The translations under genes and the position numbers were made by a program. Shown here one piece after another: positions 23,304 through 31,165 of a stretch of 32,534 nt of DNA (positions are counted from its first letter, which is position 1; each line of letters opens with the position of its first letter). The stretch spans positions 1 to 32,534 of the forward strand of contig CAJUSQ010000017.1 in assembly GCA_910588885.1 (NCBI GenBank), given 5' to 3'. Source of the DNA: an uncultured Lachnospiraceae bacterium. GTDB lineage: Bacteria > Bacillota > Clostridia > Lachnospirales > Lachnospiraceae. Below the pieces are notes generated by a model, which was given only the letters and a program-made list of their open reading frames with translations, ran no database searches and was not told the DNA's origin.

Positions 23304-24893
23304 ATGGAAAAAATCAGATTTGATGAAATGGATATAATGCCCCAGATCTTACGGGGAATTGAAGAAATGGGTTTTGAAGAAGCAACGCCCATCCAGGCAA
23401 AGGCAATCCCGGTGGTCATGTCCGGCCAGGACGTAATCGGCCAGGCCCAGACCGGAACCGGAAAGACAGCGGCCTTCGGGATTCCCATGCTTCAGAAGGT
23501 AGATAGCCAGAATAAGAAAACCCAGGTAATCGTACTCTGCCCCACCAGGGAGTTGGCCATCCAGGTGGCGGACGAGATCCGGAACCTGAGCAAATATATG
23601 CATGGGATTAAAGTACTGCCCGTGTACGGCGGACAGGATATCGGAAAACAGATCCGTTCCCTGAAAGGCGGAGCCCAGATTATTATCGGTACCCCTGGCC
23701 GTGTGATGGATCATCTGCGCCGGAAAACAATCCGCTGCGACTTTGTGCATACCATTGTGCTGGATGAAGCCGACGAAATGCTGAACATGGGCTTCCGGGA
23801 GGATATCGAAACCGTACTGGAATACCTGCCCGAAGAACGGCAGACCGTGCTGTTTTCCGCTACGATGCCGAAGCCGATCCTGGAAATTACAAAGCGGTAT
23901 CAGAAGGATGCCGTGAATATCAAGGTGGTAAAGAAGGAATTGACCGTTCCCAGCATCGAACAGTATTACTTTGATGTAAAACGGAAGGATAAGGTGGAAG
24001 TTTTAAGCCGCCTGCTGGATGTATACGATCCCAAGCTGTCCCTGGTATTCTGCAATACCAAGCGGATGGTAGACGAGGTGACTTCCGCTCTTCAGGGCCG
24101 TGGTTACTTTGCGGAAGGACTTCACGGGGATATGAAACAGAGCCAGCGGGACCGGGTTATGAACGGTTTCCGGAACGGGAAGACCGAGATTTTAGTGGCT
24201 ACCGATGTGGCGGCCCGGGGCATTGACGTGGACGACGTGGAAGCCGTATTTAATTATGATCTGCCCCAGGACGACGAATACTATGTACACCGGATCGGAC
24301 GGACCGGACGGGCCGGAAAATGCGGCCAGGCATTTACCTTTGTAAAAGGGAAGGAAGTATACAAGCTTAAGGATATCCAGCGGTACTGCAAGACCAAGAT
24401 TTTAGCCCGGCCCATTCCCAGTATGGACGATGTGGCCCAGATGAAGCTGGAGAAAATTTTACAGAACATCAGTACGATTATCGAAGAGGAAGATTTGTCC
24501 AAACCCATTGATATGGTGGAGCAGTTTGTCAATGAGTCCGATTATACGGCAATGGACATTGCGGCTGCGTTTTTAATACAGGCTATGGGTGGTCCCGAGG
24601 AAACAAATGTAACAGCGGGACAGTTCGAATTTGGCGATACCGGAGCCGAAGAAGGCATGGTACGTCTGTTTATCAACATCGGAAAGAAGCAGAAGGTAAA
24701 GCCCGGGGATATTTTAGGCGCCATTGCCGGAGAAAGCGGAATGCCCGGAAAACTGGTGGGAGCCATCGATATGTACGACAAATACACCTTTGTGGAAGTG
24801 CCCCGGGAATACGGCCGGGAGATTCTCCAGGCGATGGCCAATGCCAAGATTAAGGGCAAATCCATCAACATTGAGCCTGCAAACCAGAAATAA
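23304..24893 (+). CDS. DEAD-box ATP-dependent RNA helicase with DbpA-type RNA-binding domain
   Basis: This 529-residue helicase remodels RNA, probably in ribosome assembly, mRNA decay or cold adaptation. All core motifs are present: GFEEATPIQ (Q motif), AQTGTGKT (I), PTRELAIQ (Ia), TPGR (Ib), DEAD (II), SAT (III), ATDVAARGIDV (V) and HRIGRTGR (VI). A linker of about 80 residues leads to a C-terminal DbpA-like domain (about 452-525, GMVRLFINIGKKQKVKPG to VEVP), which gives RNA binding. The length and layout fit CshA/DeaD-type proteins. It has its own promoter and a structured leader. The ribosome site AAAGGAA is 13 bases from ATG, which is long. Confidence 0.95.
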   Translation: MEKIRFDEMDIMPQILRGIEEMGFEEATPIQAKAIPVVMSGQDVIGQAQTGTGKTAAFGIPMLQKVDSQNKKTQVIVLCPTRELAIQVADEIRNLSKYMHGIKVLPVYGGQDIGKQIRSLKGGAQIIIGTPGRVMDHLRRKTIRCDFVHTIVLDEADEMLNMGFREDIETVLEYLPEERQTVLFSATMPKPILEITKRYQKDAVNIKVVKKELTVPSIEQYYFDVKRKDKVEVLSRLLDVYDPKLSLVFCNTKRMVDEVTSALQGRGYFAEGLHGDMKQSQRDRVMNGFRNGKTEILVATDVAARGIDVDDVEAVFNYDLPQDDEYYVHRIGRTGRAGKCGQAFTFVKGKEVYKLKDIQRYCKTKILARPIPSMDDVAQMKLEKILQNISTIIEEEDLSKPIDMVEQFVNESDYTAMDIAAAFLIQAMGGPEETNVTAGQFEFGDTGAEEGMVRLFINIGKKQKVKPGDILGAIAGESGMPGKLVGAIDMYDKYTFVEVPREYGREILQAMANAKIKGKSINIEPANQK

Positions 24894-25025
24894 AAGGGTT
24901 TGCAGGACAGAACCGCACGAAAAACCCGGATACAGGAAGGCCGGACATAAAGAAACGCTGCAGGTGATATATGCTCTAAATGACTTCTTAATCATAGGAG
25001 AAAGTGGGAATCCAATGTTTTAAAG

Positions 25026-25060
25026 CAAAAAAGAGGAACGGGCACACAGCCCATTCCTCT
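25026..25060 (-). terminator. Rho-independent terminator of the rubrerythrin gene
   Basis: Arms 25032-25043 and 25049-25060 form a 12-bp stem with one mismatch and loop ACACA. On the minus strand the stem is followed by TTTTTT (25031-25026), a standard terminator about 30 bp past the rubrerythrin stop codon. Confidence 0.8.
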
Positions 25061-25091
25061 CAAAAAAGCCCTATATTATGCTTTGTTCTTC

Positions 25092-25634
25092 TTAACCGAA
25101 ATATCTCTTAAGAAGTCCTTCGAATGCCTTGCCATGACGAGCCTCGTCACGAGCCATCTCATGTACGGTATCATGGATTGCATCCAGGTTTGCAGCCTTT
25201 GCTCTCTTAGCCAGATCAAATTTTCCAGCGGTAGCGCCGTTCTCTGCATCTACTCTCATTTCCAGATTCTTCTTGGTGCTGTCAGTTACAACTTCACCTA
25301 ATAATTCTGCAAATTTAGCAGCATGTTCTGCTTCTTCCCAGGCAGCCTTTTCCCAGTAAAGGCCGATTTCCGGATATCCTTCTCTGTGAGCAACTCTTGC
25401 CATAGCCAGATACATACCAACCTCGGAGCATTCCCCTTCAAAGTTTGCTCTTAAATCCTTGATAATATCTTCGCTGACACCCTGAGCAACGCCTACTACA
25501 TGCTCAGCAGCCCATTCCCTGTCGCCGGCCTGCTCTTTGAACTTCTCAGCGGGAGCCTTGCAGATCGGACATGCCTCCGGTGCGGAATCTCCTTCATGAA
25601 CATAGCCACATACGGTACATACAAATTTTTTCAT
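25092..25634 (-). CDS. Rubrerythrin, rubredoxin-domain-first type (reverse rubrerythrin)
   Basis: This 180-residue non-heme iron protein reduces hydrogen peroxide in anaerobes. Domain order is reversed: the rubredoxin-like FeS4 centre comes first (C6, C9, C22, C25), and the ferritin-like diiron domain follows (about 37-180) with glutamates in FEGECSE, WEEAEH and DEARH as ligands. This matches the reverse rubrerythrins of Clostridium with NADH peroxidase activity. A perfect AGTAAT/ATTACT palindrome just upstream and the adjacent PerR gene indicate peroxide induction. A T-tailed hairpin terminates it. Confidence 0.93.
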   Translation of the reverse strand: MKKFVCTVCGYVHEGDSAPEACPICKAPAEKFKEQAGDREWAAEHVVGVAQGVSEDIIKDLRANFEGECSEVGMYLAMARVAHREGYPEIGLYWEKAAWEEAEHAAKFAELLGEVVTDSTKKNLEMRVDAENGATAGKFDLAKRAKAANLDAIHDTVHEMARDEARHGKAFEGLLKRYFG

Positions 25635-25670
25635 AGTATTCTTCCTTTCGATTTATGAGTTTTTAAAAAT

Positions 25671-25683
25671 AGTAATTATTACT
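25671..25683 (-). promoter_or_regulatory. PerR/Fur-box-like operator of rubrerythrin
   Basis: AGTAATTATTACT is a perfect 13-bp palindrome 37 bp upstream of the rubrerythrin start. A TTGACA (25718-25713, minus strand) with GATAAT 15 bp downstream lies just before it, inside the last codons of the perR-like gene. The palindrome would therefore fall just downstream of the -10. It resembles the TTATAATNATTATAA form of PerR boxes. Confidence 0.6.
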
Positions 25684-25695
25684 GATATTAAATTA

Positions 25696-26115
25696 TCATA
25701 TTCCATTTGGTTTGTCAATGGTTTTTTGAGAAAATTCTTTTGCCAGGCATTCCGGGCATTTTCCGAAAAAATGAGTAATACTGCCCTCGACCCTGCCCGC
25801 AAAGCTGTGTTCGGCAATCAGGTTGATATGCTCCACACTTCCCATTTCCAAATCCAGTACTTTGCCGCATTCATTGCAGAAAAAGTGGTAATGGGGCTTT
25901 AAATTGGCATCAAAACGATCCGGGCCGTTGCCTACGGATATTTTCAAAATCTCCCCAAGCTCTGCTAATAAGGAAAGGTTGCGATAAACGGTTCCCAGGC
26001 TGATATTAGGAAAATCCTCTTTGATTCCAAGATAAACAGTCTCAGCGGTAGGATGGTCGCAGCGCTGCATCAAAAAGTTCCGGATGCTTTCCCGTTGGCG
26101 GCTGTGCTTTAACAT
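25696..26115 (-). CDS. Fur-family peroxide-sensing repressor (PerR-like)
   Basis: This 139-residue winged-helix metalloregulator has a helix-turn-helix near SLGTVYRNLSLL and a dimerisation domain with structural zinc cysteines C80, C83, C120 and C123. Regulatory-metal ligands of the PerR type are visible as D69 in DRFDANLK and H75/H77 in PHYHFFC. It lies 61 bp upstream of rubrerythrin in the same direction. Its own promoter region holds a second, imperfect copy of the operator, suggesting autoregulation. PerR rather than Fur or Zur is inferred from the DxF..HYH spacing and the target gene. Confidence 0.88.
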   Translation of the reverse strand: MLKHSRQRESIRNFLMQRCDHPTAETVYLGIKEDFPNISLGTVYRNLSLLAELGEILKISVGNGPDRFDANLKPHYHFFCNECGKVLDLEMGSVEHINLIAEHSFAGRVEGSITHFFGKCPECLAKEFSQKTIDKPNGI

Positions 26116-26136
26116 CTCTTACCTCCAATCAATAAT

Positions 26137-26149
26137 AATAATGATTACT
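26137..26149 (-). promoter_or_regulatory. PerR/Fur-box-like operator upstream of the repressor gene
   Basis: AATAATGATTACT is an imperfect form of the palindrome at 25671-25683 (two half-sites around a central base, one mismatch pair). It lies 22 bp upstream of the perR-like start, in a position fit for autorepression. Confidence 0.5.
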
Positions 26150-26277
26150 GTTTTATAATAATAGATAAAATATCATTTGTCAAGATAAAGTATTCAGATT
26201 ATTCCCGGTTATTTTTTCCAAAAGTTCTAAATAAAAAACCATATCATATGATGTAAAAAGCGCTAACAGGAGTCAGT

Positions 26278-27762
26278 ATGTCTGAATTTCAAAGATTTGT
26301 CAGCTATATCAATCTATATGAAGAAAACCGCAAAGTCCGGAGTCTTGGGTTTGCAAAAATAGAAAATAGAGGAGGGCAATGCAAAATTGAAATACATATG
26401 AGAGGGACCGGATTCACGGGAATTTCCTGTCCGGCTTATTTGTTTGTACGGAAAGAAAGAAAAATGGAAGGGGTATTTCTGGGGAAAATCCCGATTCAGA
26501 ACGGGACCGGGGAAGGGTGCTTCCGGATGGACGGAGGAAATATAAACGGAAGCGGCTACCGTTTGGAGCAAATCGGAGGATTTTTGATTTTTGTAAACGA
26601 TAAAGTTATGTTTGCCAGCCAATGGGATGAACAGGAGATCCGGCGGGAATGGTTTGCTCTGCCAGAGGAAGAACCCCTGGATTCGGGCCGGGAAGAAAAA
26701 CAGCAGGAGAAGAACACGTCCCGTCAGGGGAGCCGAAGCGGGCAGGGAAATCCGCCTGCACAGGGAGTTTTGAGACAGAACGCCCAGAACAAACGGAATG
26801 TGCAGCCGCTGCAGTCTGCTGCAAATCCCGCCGCCGGGCAACCTGTAATGTCCGATTCTGCCGCTGCCGAACTGCCCGTAACGTCCGATTCCGCCGCCGG
26901 TCAGCCCGTAATGTCCAAATCCGCTGCCGGTCAGCCCGTAATGTCCAAATCCGCTGCCGCAGCATCGTCTGCGCCGTCCGGTTCCCCGGCTGCCGAATCG
27001 CCTTCGGCAGCGGAACCCGAAGCCGAATCCAAAGCGCCGCCTTCCGCTCAAGTCCCGCAGCCAGCAGCCGGTTCCGCCTCAACGGCTTCGTCCCTGGAAG
27101 CGGAGGGCCGGTCCAAAGAGCCGGGCATTACGGCTACGGAAGCTGCTGCGGCTCAACGGATTCTGCCAACGATGATGCAAAAGGCCGCGTCCTCGGCGGT
27201 ACTGGTTCAGAAAGCCGCTTCTTCGGCCGCAAGCCAACGAAACGGCCAGCCGACCGGGGGCCAAAGGAACAGCCGATCGGCCGGGAGCCAACGAAACAGT
27301 CAATTTTCTGCGGTTCGGAAGCCCTCCGGTGACGACGAAAAGAACAGAAGTTCTGCTTCTGCGGGAAAGAACGGTGCAGCTGCTGAAGAACAGGAACAGC
27401 CCTGGGAGCAGAAGTGGAAATTCCTGCTGGAAAATTATCCGGTGCTGACTCCTTTTGAGGGGGAAGAAAAGATTCTGTGTATCCGCATGGAATTACGGGA
27501 TATCCGGGTTTTGCCGAAACGCTATTGGTATCTGGGCAATAACAGCTTCCTGCTTCACGGATTTTTTAACTACCGCTATCTGGTTTTCGGAATGGAAGAA
27601 AGCGAAGAAGGGAAAAGATGGTTCATCGGCGTGCCGGGCGTATTCCAGAGCCAGGAAAAGGTAATGGCTTCCATTTTCGGCTTTCCGGAATACAAGAGTG
27701 AAAAGAAGAGCGGACAAAAAACAGGCCGGTTTGGCTATTGGTACCGCTATCTGGAAATGTAA
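26278..27762 (+). CDS. Protein of unknown function with Ala/Ser/Pro-rich middle (DUF6128-like C terminus)
   Basis: This 494-residue protein has no signal peptide or membrane helix. Its N-terminal domain (about 1-125) has FQRFVSYINLYEENRK and beta-rich segments ending EWFALPEE. A long disordered middle (about 130-370) is rich in Ala, Ser, Pro and Gln and contains 10-residue SAAGQPVMSK-type repeats encoded by 30-bp DNA repeats (about 26830-26960) and RNxxxxGxQ repeats near 27240-27300. A C-terminal globular domain (about 375-494) has KYW-like KRYWYLGNNSFLLHGFFNYRYL, which I associate, without certainty, with DUF6128 of Lachnospiraceae. The function is unknown. ATG 26278 follows CAGGAG. Confidence 0.75.
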   Translation: MSEFQRFVSYINLYEENRKVRSLGFAKIENRGGQCKIEIHMRGTGFTGISCPAYLFVRKERKMEGVFLGKIPIQNGTGEGCFRMDGGNINGSGYRLEQIGGFLIFVNDKVMFASQWDEQEIRREWFALPEEEPLDSGREEKQQEKNTSRQGSRSGQGNPPAQGVLRQNAQNKRNVQPLQSAANPAAGQPVMSDSAAAELPVTSDSAAGQPVMSKSAAGQPVMSKSAAAASSAPSGSPAAESPSAAEPEAESKAPPSAQVPQPAAGSASTASSLEAEGRSKEPGITATEAAAAQRILPTMMQKAASSAVLVQKAASSAASQRNGQPTGGQRNSRSAGSQRNSQFSAVRKPSGDDEKNRSSASAGKNGAAAEEQEQPWEQKWKFLLENYPVLTPFEGEEKILCIRMELRDIRVLPKRYWYLGNNSFLLHGFFNYRYLVFGMEESEEGKRWFIGVPGVFQSQEKVMASIFGFPEYKSEKKSGQKTGRFGYWYRYLEM

Positions 27763-27789
27763 AAACCAAATGTAAAAACCGGTTGCAGT

Positions 27790-27804
27790 CAGGAACGCTT
27801 CCTG
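27790..27804. terminator. Small hairpin between convergent genes
   Basis: CAGGAA (27790-27795) pairs with TTCCTG (27799-27804) around CGC, in the 46-bp gap between the DUF protein and the acetyltransferase. No clear T run follows, so termination is only a possibility. Confidence 0.3.
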
Positions 27805-27808
27805 AAAA

Positions 27809-28366
27809 TTAAAAACAGTCCGGTTCATGTATCAGGCTGTACTGCAGATGGTCTGTCCAGCCGGAGGGCAGGCAGATACAGCTGCGGCGTTTGCCCTCCA
27901 GCTGAAAGCCGATACGCTCCAACAGCCGGATGGAAGGCTGGTTGTCCGGCAGCACCAAAGCCTCCATCCGATGTAATTCAAATTCCTGAAATACAATCTT
28001 GGCAGCTTTTTGGACGCTTTCCGAGGCAAATCCCCGATGCCAGTAGTCCGAATCGAATTTGTAGCCGATATGACAGCTCTGGTAGACAGTCCGCAGGATA
28101 TTTTGAAATGATATGGTGCCGACGATCTGCCCGGGCTGATTTTTTTGAAACACCCAAAAACGAAGAGCGGCCTTTTTTACGGCAAGCTGAAACTCGCAGC
28201 GCAGCAAAGTGGACTGATATTCCAGCGTATAGAAATTTTGGGGCCGTTCCGGCTCCACTGCTTCCAGAATACTGCGGTTTTTTAAGTAAAACTGCAGTAC
28301 GTCCGGAGCGGAAGATTCGTGAAGCAGCCGTAAAACCAGCCGCTCTGTTTCATATATAAAATCCAT
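27809..28366 (-). CDS. GNAT-family N-acetyltransferase (RimJ/RimL-like)
   Basis: This 185-residue protein has the RimJ/RimL-like GNAT pattern: TERLVLRLL at the start, IVGTISFQNI and the CoA-binding region CHIGYKFDSDYWHRGFASES. LPDNQPSIRLLERIGFQLEGK is the typical final motif. I choose ATG 28366, which has CGAGG seven bases upstream; a longer start at 28405 directly follows the stop of the radical SAM activase. The substrate is not predictable. It is probably cotranscribed with the upstream activase gene. Confidence 0.88.
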   Translation of the reverse strand: MDFIYETERLVLRLLHESSAPDVLQFYLKNRSILEAVEPERPQNFYTLEYQSTLLRCEFQLAVKKAALRFWVFQKNQPGQIVGTISFQNILRTVYQSCHIGYKFDSDYWHRGFASESVQKAAKIVFQEFELHRMEALVLPDNQPSIRLLERIGFQLEGKRRSCICLPSGWTDHLQYSLIHEPDCF

Positions 28367-28405
28367 CTGAATACCTCGTTGTATACTTTGTGAAAAATTT
28401 ATCAT

Positions 28406-29104
28406 TTATAATGCCATGCCCCGAAGCTCCACGTGAGGAAGATCTCTGGAAAGGAGCTTCTGAATGCTTGTCAGCTCTTTTATAGTATATGCATGAAATC
28501 CCGGAGAAATGACCTGGGGGGAATCCTCATAGCTTTGCAGGTAATAAACGGCGGCGGAAGAAAGCCAGGCCCCAATCGCAGGAAAATCTTCGATCGGGTG
28601 CAGCTCCCGTACCACCGTGGTACGGAATTCGTATTCAATGCCGCCCTCCATTAAAAAATCGGCGGATTCGGAAATTTTCTGAAAGTCCAGCCCGGAAAGA
28701 CCGCAGATTTCGGCATACTTTTCCGGTGCGCCCTTAATATCCATGGCAACATAATCCACAAGGCCGCTGCGGCAAAGCTCCTTTAATTCCTGAGGACGAT
28801 ATCCGTTCGTGTCCAGCTTCACCGATAGCCCCAGCTCCTTGATAGCAGCAAGAAATCCCGCTAATTCCGCCTGTAAGGTCGGCTCTCCCCCGGTAATACA
28901 GACACCGTCCAGGATTCCCTGCCTTTTTTTCAGGTAGGCAAGCACTTCCGTTGACGGAATGGCCGGCGAACATTCCGGAGAAAGCACCAGATCACCGTTA
29001 TGGCAGAAGGGGCAGCGAAAATTACATCCCCCAAAAAAGACGGTTGCCGCCACATGTCTCGGATAATCCAGTAAAGTTGTTTTTTGAAATCCCTGTATAT
29101 TCAT
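28406..29104 (-). CDS. Anaerobic ribonucleoside-triphosphate reductase activating protein (NrdG-like radical SAM)
   Basis: This 232-residue radical SAM activase has the cluster motif C27, C31, C34 (GCNFRCPFC), the GGEPT motif and the start MNIQGFQKTTLLDYP, typical of the NrdG2 group, which installs the glycyl radical on anaerobic ribonucleotide reductase. No nrdD is adjacent in the window, so the partner is encoded elsewhere. It is followed immediately by the acetyltransferase gene. The upstream gap (29105-29361) contains an AT-rich TATATT on the minus strand and no gene. Confidence 0.85.
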   Translation of the reverse strand: MNIQGFQKTTLLDYPRHVAATVFFGGCNFRCPFCHNGDLVLSPECSPAIPSTEVLAYLKKRQGILDGVCITGGEPTLQAELAGFLAAIKELGLSVKLDTNGYRPQELKELCRSGLVDYVAMDIKGAPEKYAEICGLSGLDFQKISESADFLMEGGIEYEFRTTVVRELHPIEDFPAIGAWLSSAAVYYLQSYEDSPQVISPGFHAYTIKELTSIQKLLSRDLPHVELRGMAL

Positions 29105-29361
29105 ACGCTCACTTCCAATTTACAATATAATAACGATTCAGGCAAAGATACCTTTTTCGGCAGGCGCCAAAATCGCTTCCTTGATTGGCCGCTTCGTGAC
29201 CATTTTATCATACCTGTAAAAAATATGCCATGAGGGATTCGACTTTTTCGGATTTTATGTTATATTAAAGGTACTGTTCACACATTGTGTTCACGGTAAC
29301 GAACCGGACAAAATGTTGAATGGGGTTTCGGATCAAAACAGATTGGAAAAGTGAGGATGCC

Positions 29362-29865
29362 ATGGAACAAGACCAGCGTTTTATGCGGGAAGCAATACGG
29401 CAGGCGAAGAAAGCCTATGCCCTGCAGGAAGTCCCGATTGGATGTGTAATTGTATATGAAGGAAAAATCATTGCCCGGGGCTATAACCGGAGAAATACGG
29501 ATAAAAACACCCTGGCCCACGCGGAGCTGTCCGCCATAAAGAAAGCCAGCCGGAAGCTGGGAGACTGGCGTCTGGAGGGCTGCACGATCTATATTACCCT
29601 GGAGCCCTGCCAGATGTGTGCCGGAGCCATTGTGCAGGCACGGATCAGCAGGGTTGTAGTCGGCAGTATGAATCCCAAAGCCGGATGTGCCGGCTCGGTG
29701 CTGAATCTGCTGCAGATGCCGCAGTTTAACCATCAGACAGAGCTGGAAAAAGGGGTCCTGGAGGAAGAGTGCTCCAACATGCTTTCGGATTTTTTCAAAG
29801 AACTAAGGGCTTTTAAGAAAAACGCCAAAACGGTTGACTTTTCCGGGAAAAACAAGTATACTTAA
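29362..29865 (+). CDS. tadA: tRNA adenosine(34) deaminase
   Basis: TadA converts A34 of tRNA-Arg(ACG) to inosine. The 167-residue product shows the zinc deaminase motifs H53-A-E55 and P82-C83-x-x-C86, plus GCVIVYEGKIIARGYN and the C-terminal FFKELR. ATG 29362 follows GAGG by five bases; the frame upstream to 29320 is not needed. Its last codons contain the promoter of the SRP RNA gene, which starts 4 bp after the stop codon. The order tadA-SRP RNA is conserved in Bacillus, but there dnaX follows. Confidence 0.95.
   Translation: MEQDQRFMREAIRQAKKAYALQEVPIGCVIVYEGKIIARGYNRRNTDKNTLAHAELSAIKKASRKLGDWRLEGCTIYITLEPCQMCAGAIVQARISRVVVGSMNPKAGCAGSVLNLLQMPQFNHQTELEKGVLEEECSNMLSDFFKELRAFKKNAKTVDFSGKNKYT
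29834..29862 (+). promoter_or_regulatory. Promoter of the SRP RNA gene inside tadA
   Basis: TTGACT (29834-29839), a 17-bp spacer and TATACT (29857-29862) form a strong promoter within the last codons of tadA. The predicted start, about 29869, coincides with the first base of the terminal SRP RNA helix. Confidence 0.8.
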
Positions 29866-29868
29866 GAC

Positions 29869-30132
29869 GCCGAGCAGCTGGGGCGGTAGCGGTGCCCTGT
29901 ACCAACAATCCGCTATAGTTGGAGTGATGTTCTGTCCCGGGTTTTTGGCTGTGGAGCTGCCTCTTATAAGTGGCGTTGAAGCTTGGGTCTTACGCAACGG
30001 AAATCTGTGAACCGTGTCAGGGTAGGAATACAGCAGCACTAAGCAGAATCTTTCGTGTGCCGTGAGGGTGCCTGAGCCGAGTTAACTGTAGGAGTAACGT
30101 CTGTGGCCAGGATTCAAAGCAGAGCGCTCGGC
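29869..30132 (+). ncRNA. ffs: Signal recognition particle RNA, large Firmicutes type
   Basis: This is the RNA scaffold of SRP, which targets membrane proteins to the translocon. Terminal helix strands GCCGAGC (29869-29875) and GCTCGGC (30126-30132) enclose about 264 bases. The SRP54-binding helix 8 is explicit: GTCAGG, a GTA stem, the GGAA tetraloop (30025-30028), TAC, then AGCAGC. The 5' part, with GGTAGCGGTGCCCTGTACCAACA, fits the Alu domain of the Gram-positive type. ATTTT follows the terminal helix as a weak terminator. No protein gene lies inside. Confidence 0.93.
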
Positions 30133-30154
30133 ATTTTAATTGGGGGAAAATACT

Positions 30155-30679
30155 ATGTGGAGAAAAATCCGGAATTTTGTTTACGACTCCTGTGATATCC
30201 TGGAGCTCGTGATGGCAATTATTGTATTGTTGGCGATTTTGGTAGCAGGCGTATCGCTGTTGGGGCCTTTTATGGATTTGGTTGAGCATCGCTTTGAAAG
30301 CGGGGCTTTCCTGTATTTTGTCGGATATATTTTTAATATCCTGATCGGAATTGAGTTTCTGAAGCTTTTGTGCCACCCAAGCCCTAATACCGTTTTGGAA
30401 GTCCTGACCTTTCTGGTAGCCCGTCATATGATTATTGAGCATACAACGGTTGTGGAGAACCTGCTTAGTATCATAAGCATCGGTGTGCTTTTTGCCATGA
30501 AGAAATATCTGGATCTTCCCACCAGCGAAGGAAGCACCAATATTTTTGTGGCCAACCATGAGTGGGAAAACCTAAGCCAGCGCCGGAAGAAAAAACGAGA
30601 GGAAATAATCCGGGAAAAGTCAGAACGATTGAAGAAGGAGACCAAACCTCTTCAGAACGAGGAAGCAGAGAAGAAATAA
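30155..30679 (+). CDS. PsiE-like phosphate-starvation-inducible membrane protein
   Basis: This 174-residue protein has four hydrophobic helices (about 14-36, 48-70, 82-102 and 108-124) with EFLKLL between helices, similar to the PsiE family (PF06146), and a highly charged C-terminal tail of about 45 residues (RRKKKREEIIREKSER). ATG 30155 follows GGGGGA; a TTG at 30140 is less likely. PsiE has no known biochemical function; Pho control is known in E. coli only. In Bacillus the equivalent place after the SRP RNA is taken by dnaX. A T-tailed terminator follows. Confidence 0.72.
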   Translation: MWRKIRNFVYDSCDILELVMAIIVLLAILVAGVSLLGPFMDLVEHRFESGAFLYFVGYIFNILIGIEFLKLLCHPSPNTVLEVLTFLVARHMIIEHTTVVENLLSIISIGVLFAMKKYLDLPTSEGSTNIFVANHEWENLSQRRKKKREEIIREKSERLKKETKPLQNEEAEKK

Positions 30680-30686
30680 AGTAGAG

Positions 30687-30730
30687 CAGGAATGCATTCT
30701 TTTAGATTAAAGAAGTGTTCCTGTTTTTTT
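30687..30730 (+). terminator. Rho-independent terminator after the PsiE-like gene
   Basis: CAGGAA (30687-30692) pairs with TTCCTG (30718-30723), with an inner TTCTTT/AAAGAA helix, and is followed by seven T (30724-30730). Confidence 0.8.
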
Positions 30731-30745
30731 GTAAAATCATCTCCA

Positions 30746-30892
30746 GGCAAAAAGAAGAAGCCTCCCGGGAAAGGAGGCTTCAAGCATACGGTTGTCTCGC
30801 TGCAGTGTGCGTATCTGCAGTAGAGCTAAGAAGATGATAAGAGAATACCATATTCCGGATGTCGAAAACCTGCATAATTTGTCGATAAAAAT
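30746..30892 (-). repeat. Repeat element copy R1 (subfamily A)
   Basis: This is the first of six copies of an unrecognised element of about 145 bp. Its hairpin GAAGCCTCC/GGAGGCTTC (30757-30781, 9 bp) is followed on the minus strand by TTCTTTTT, a good minus-strand terminator. The conserved middle holds GCTAAGAAGA. The 30-bp box block (30860-30889) starts TGTCGAAAAC and ends TGTCGATAAA; the central decamer has lost its CGA. The minus-strand peptide frame FSTSGIWYSLIIFLALLQIRTL is open but continues through the hairpin and lacks a local ATG. Confidence 0.8.
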
Positions 30893-31015
30893 GACTTCCG
30901 TAGAAAATGATAAAGTCCTGTTCCGGAAAGAGCTTTTGCTCCGGGTTTGCATATGGAATTAAAAAGAGAGTTCCGGATCAATTTTTTGAAAGAATATAGA
31001 ATAAAAAACAATATA

Positions 31016-31165
31016 GAAACAAAAGGAAGAAGCCTCCCGGGGTGGAGAGGCTTCCAGTGTATGATTGTCCCGTTACAGTGTGCGTATCTGCAACAAAGCT
31101 AAGAAGATAATCAGAGAATACCATAACAGGAACGTCGAAAACCTGCGAAATTTGTCGATAAAAAT
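31016..31165 (-). repeat. Repeat element copy R2 (subfamily A)
   Basis: The hairpin GAAGCCTC/GAGGCTTC (31029-31054) has a minus-strand TTCCTTTTG tail. The box block is at 31133-31162, beginning CGTCGAAAAC, with CGA at all three 10-bp positions. This is the only copy with a closed ATG-initiated peptide frame (31073-31168). It is separated by about 30 bp from R3. Confidence 0.8.

Noticed and set aside
26314..27051. Minus- and other-frame long ORFs over the low-complexity gene
   Set aside because: Arg-, Gly- and Ser-rich products typical of GC-skewed repeat shadows; the plus-strand frame has globular ends and a ribosome site.
29278..29733. 151-residue minus-strand frame opposite tadA
   Set aside because: Shadow of tadA; no motifs and no ribosome site.
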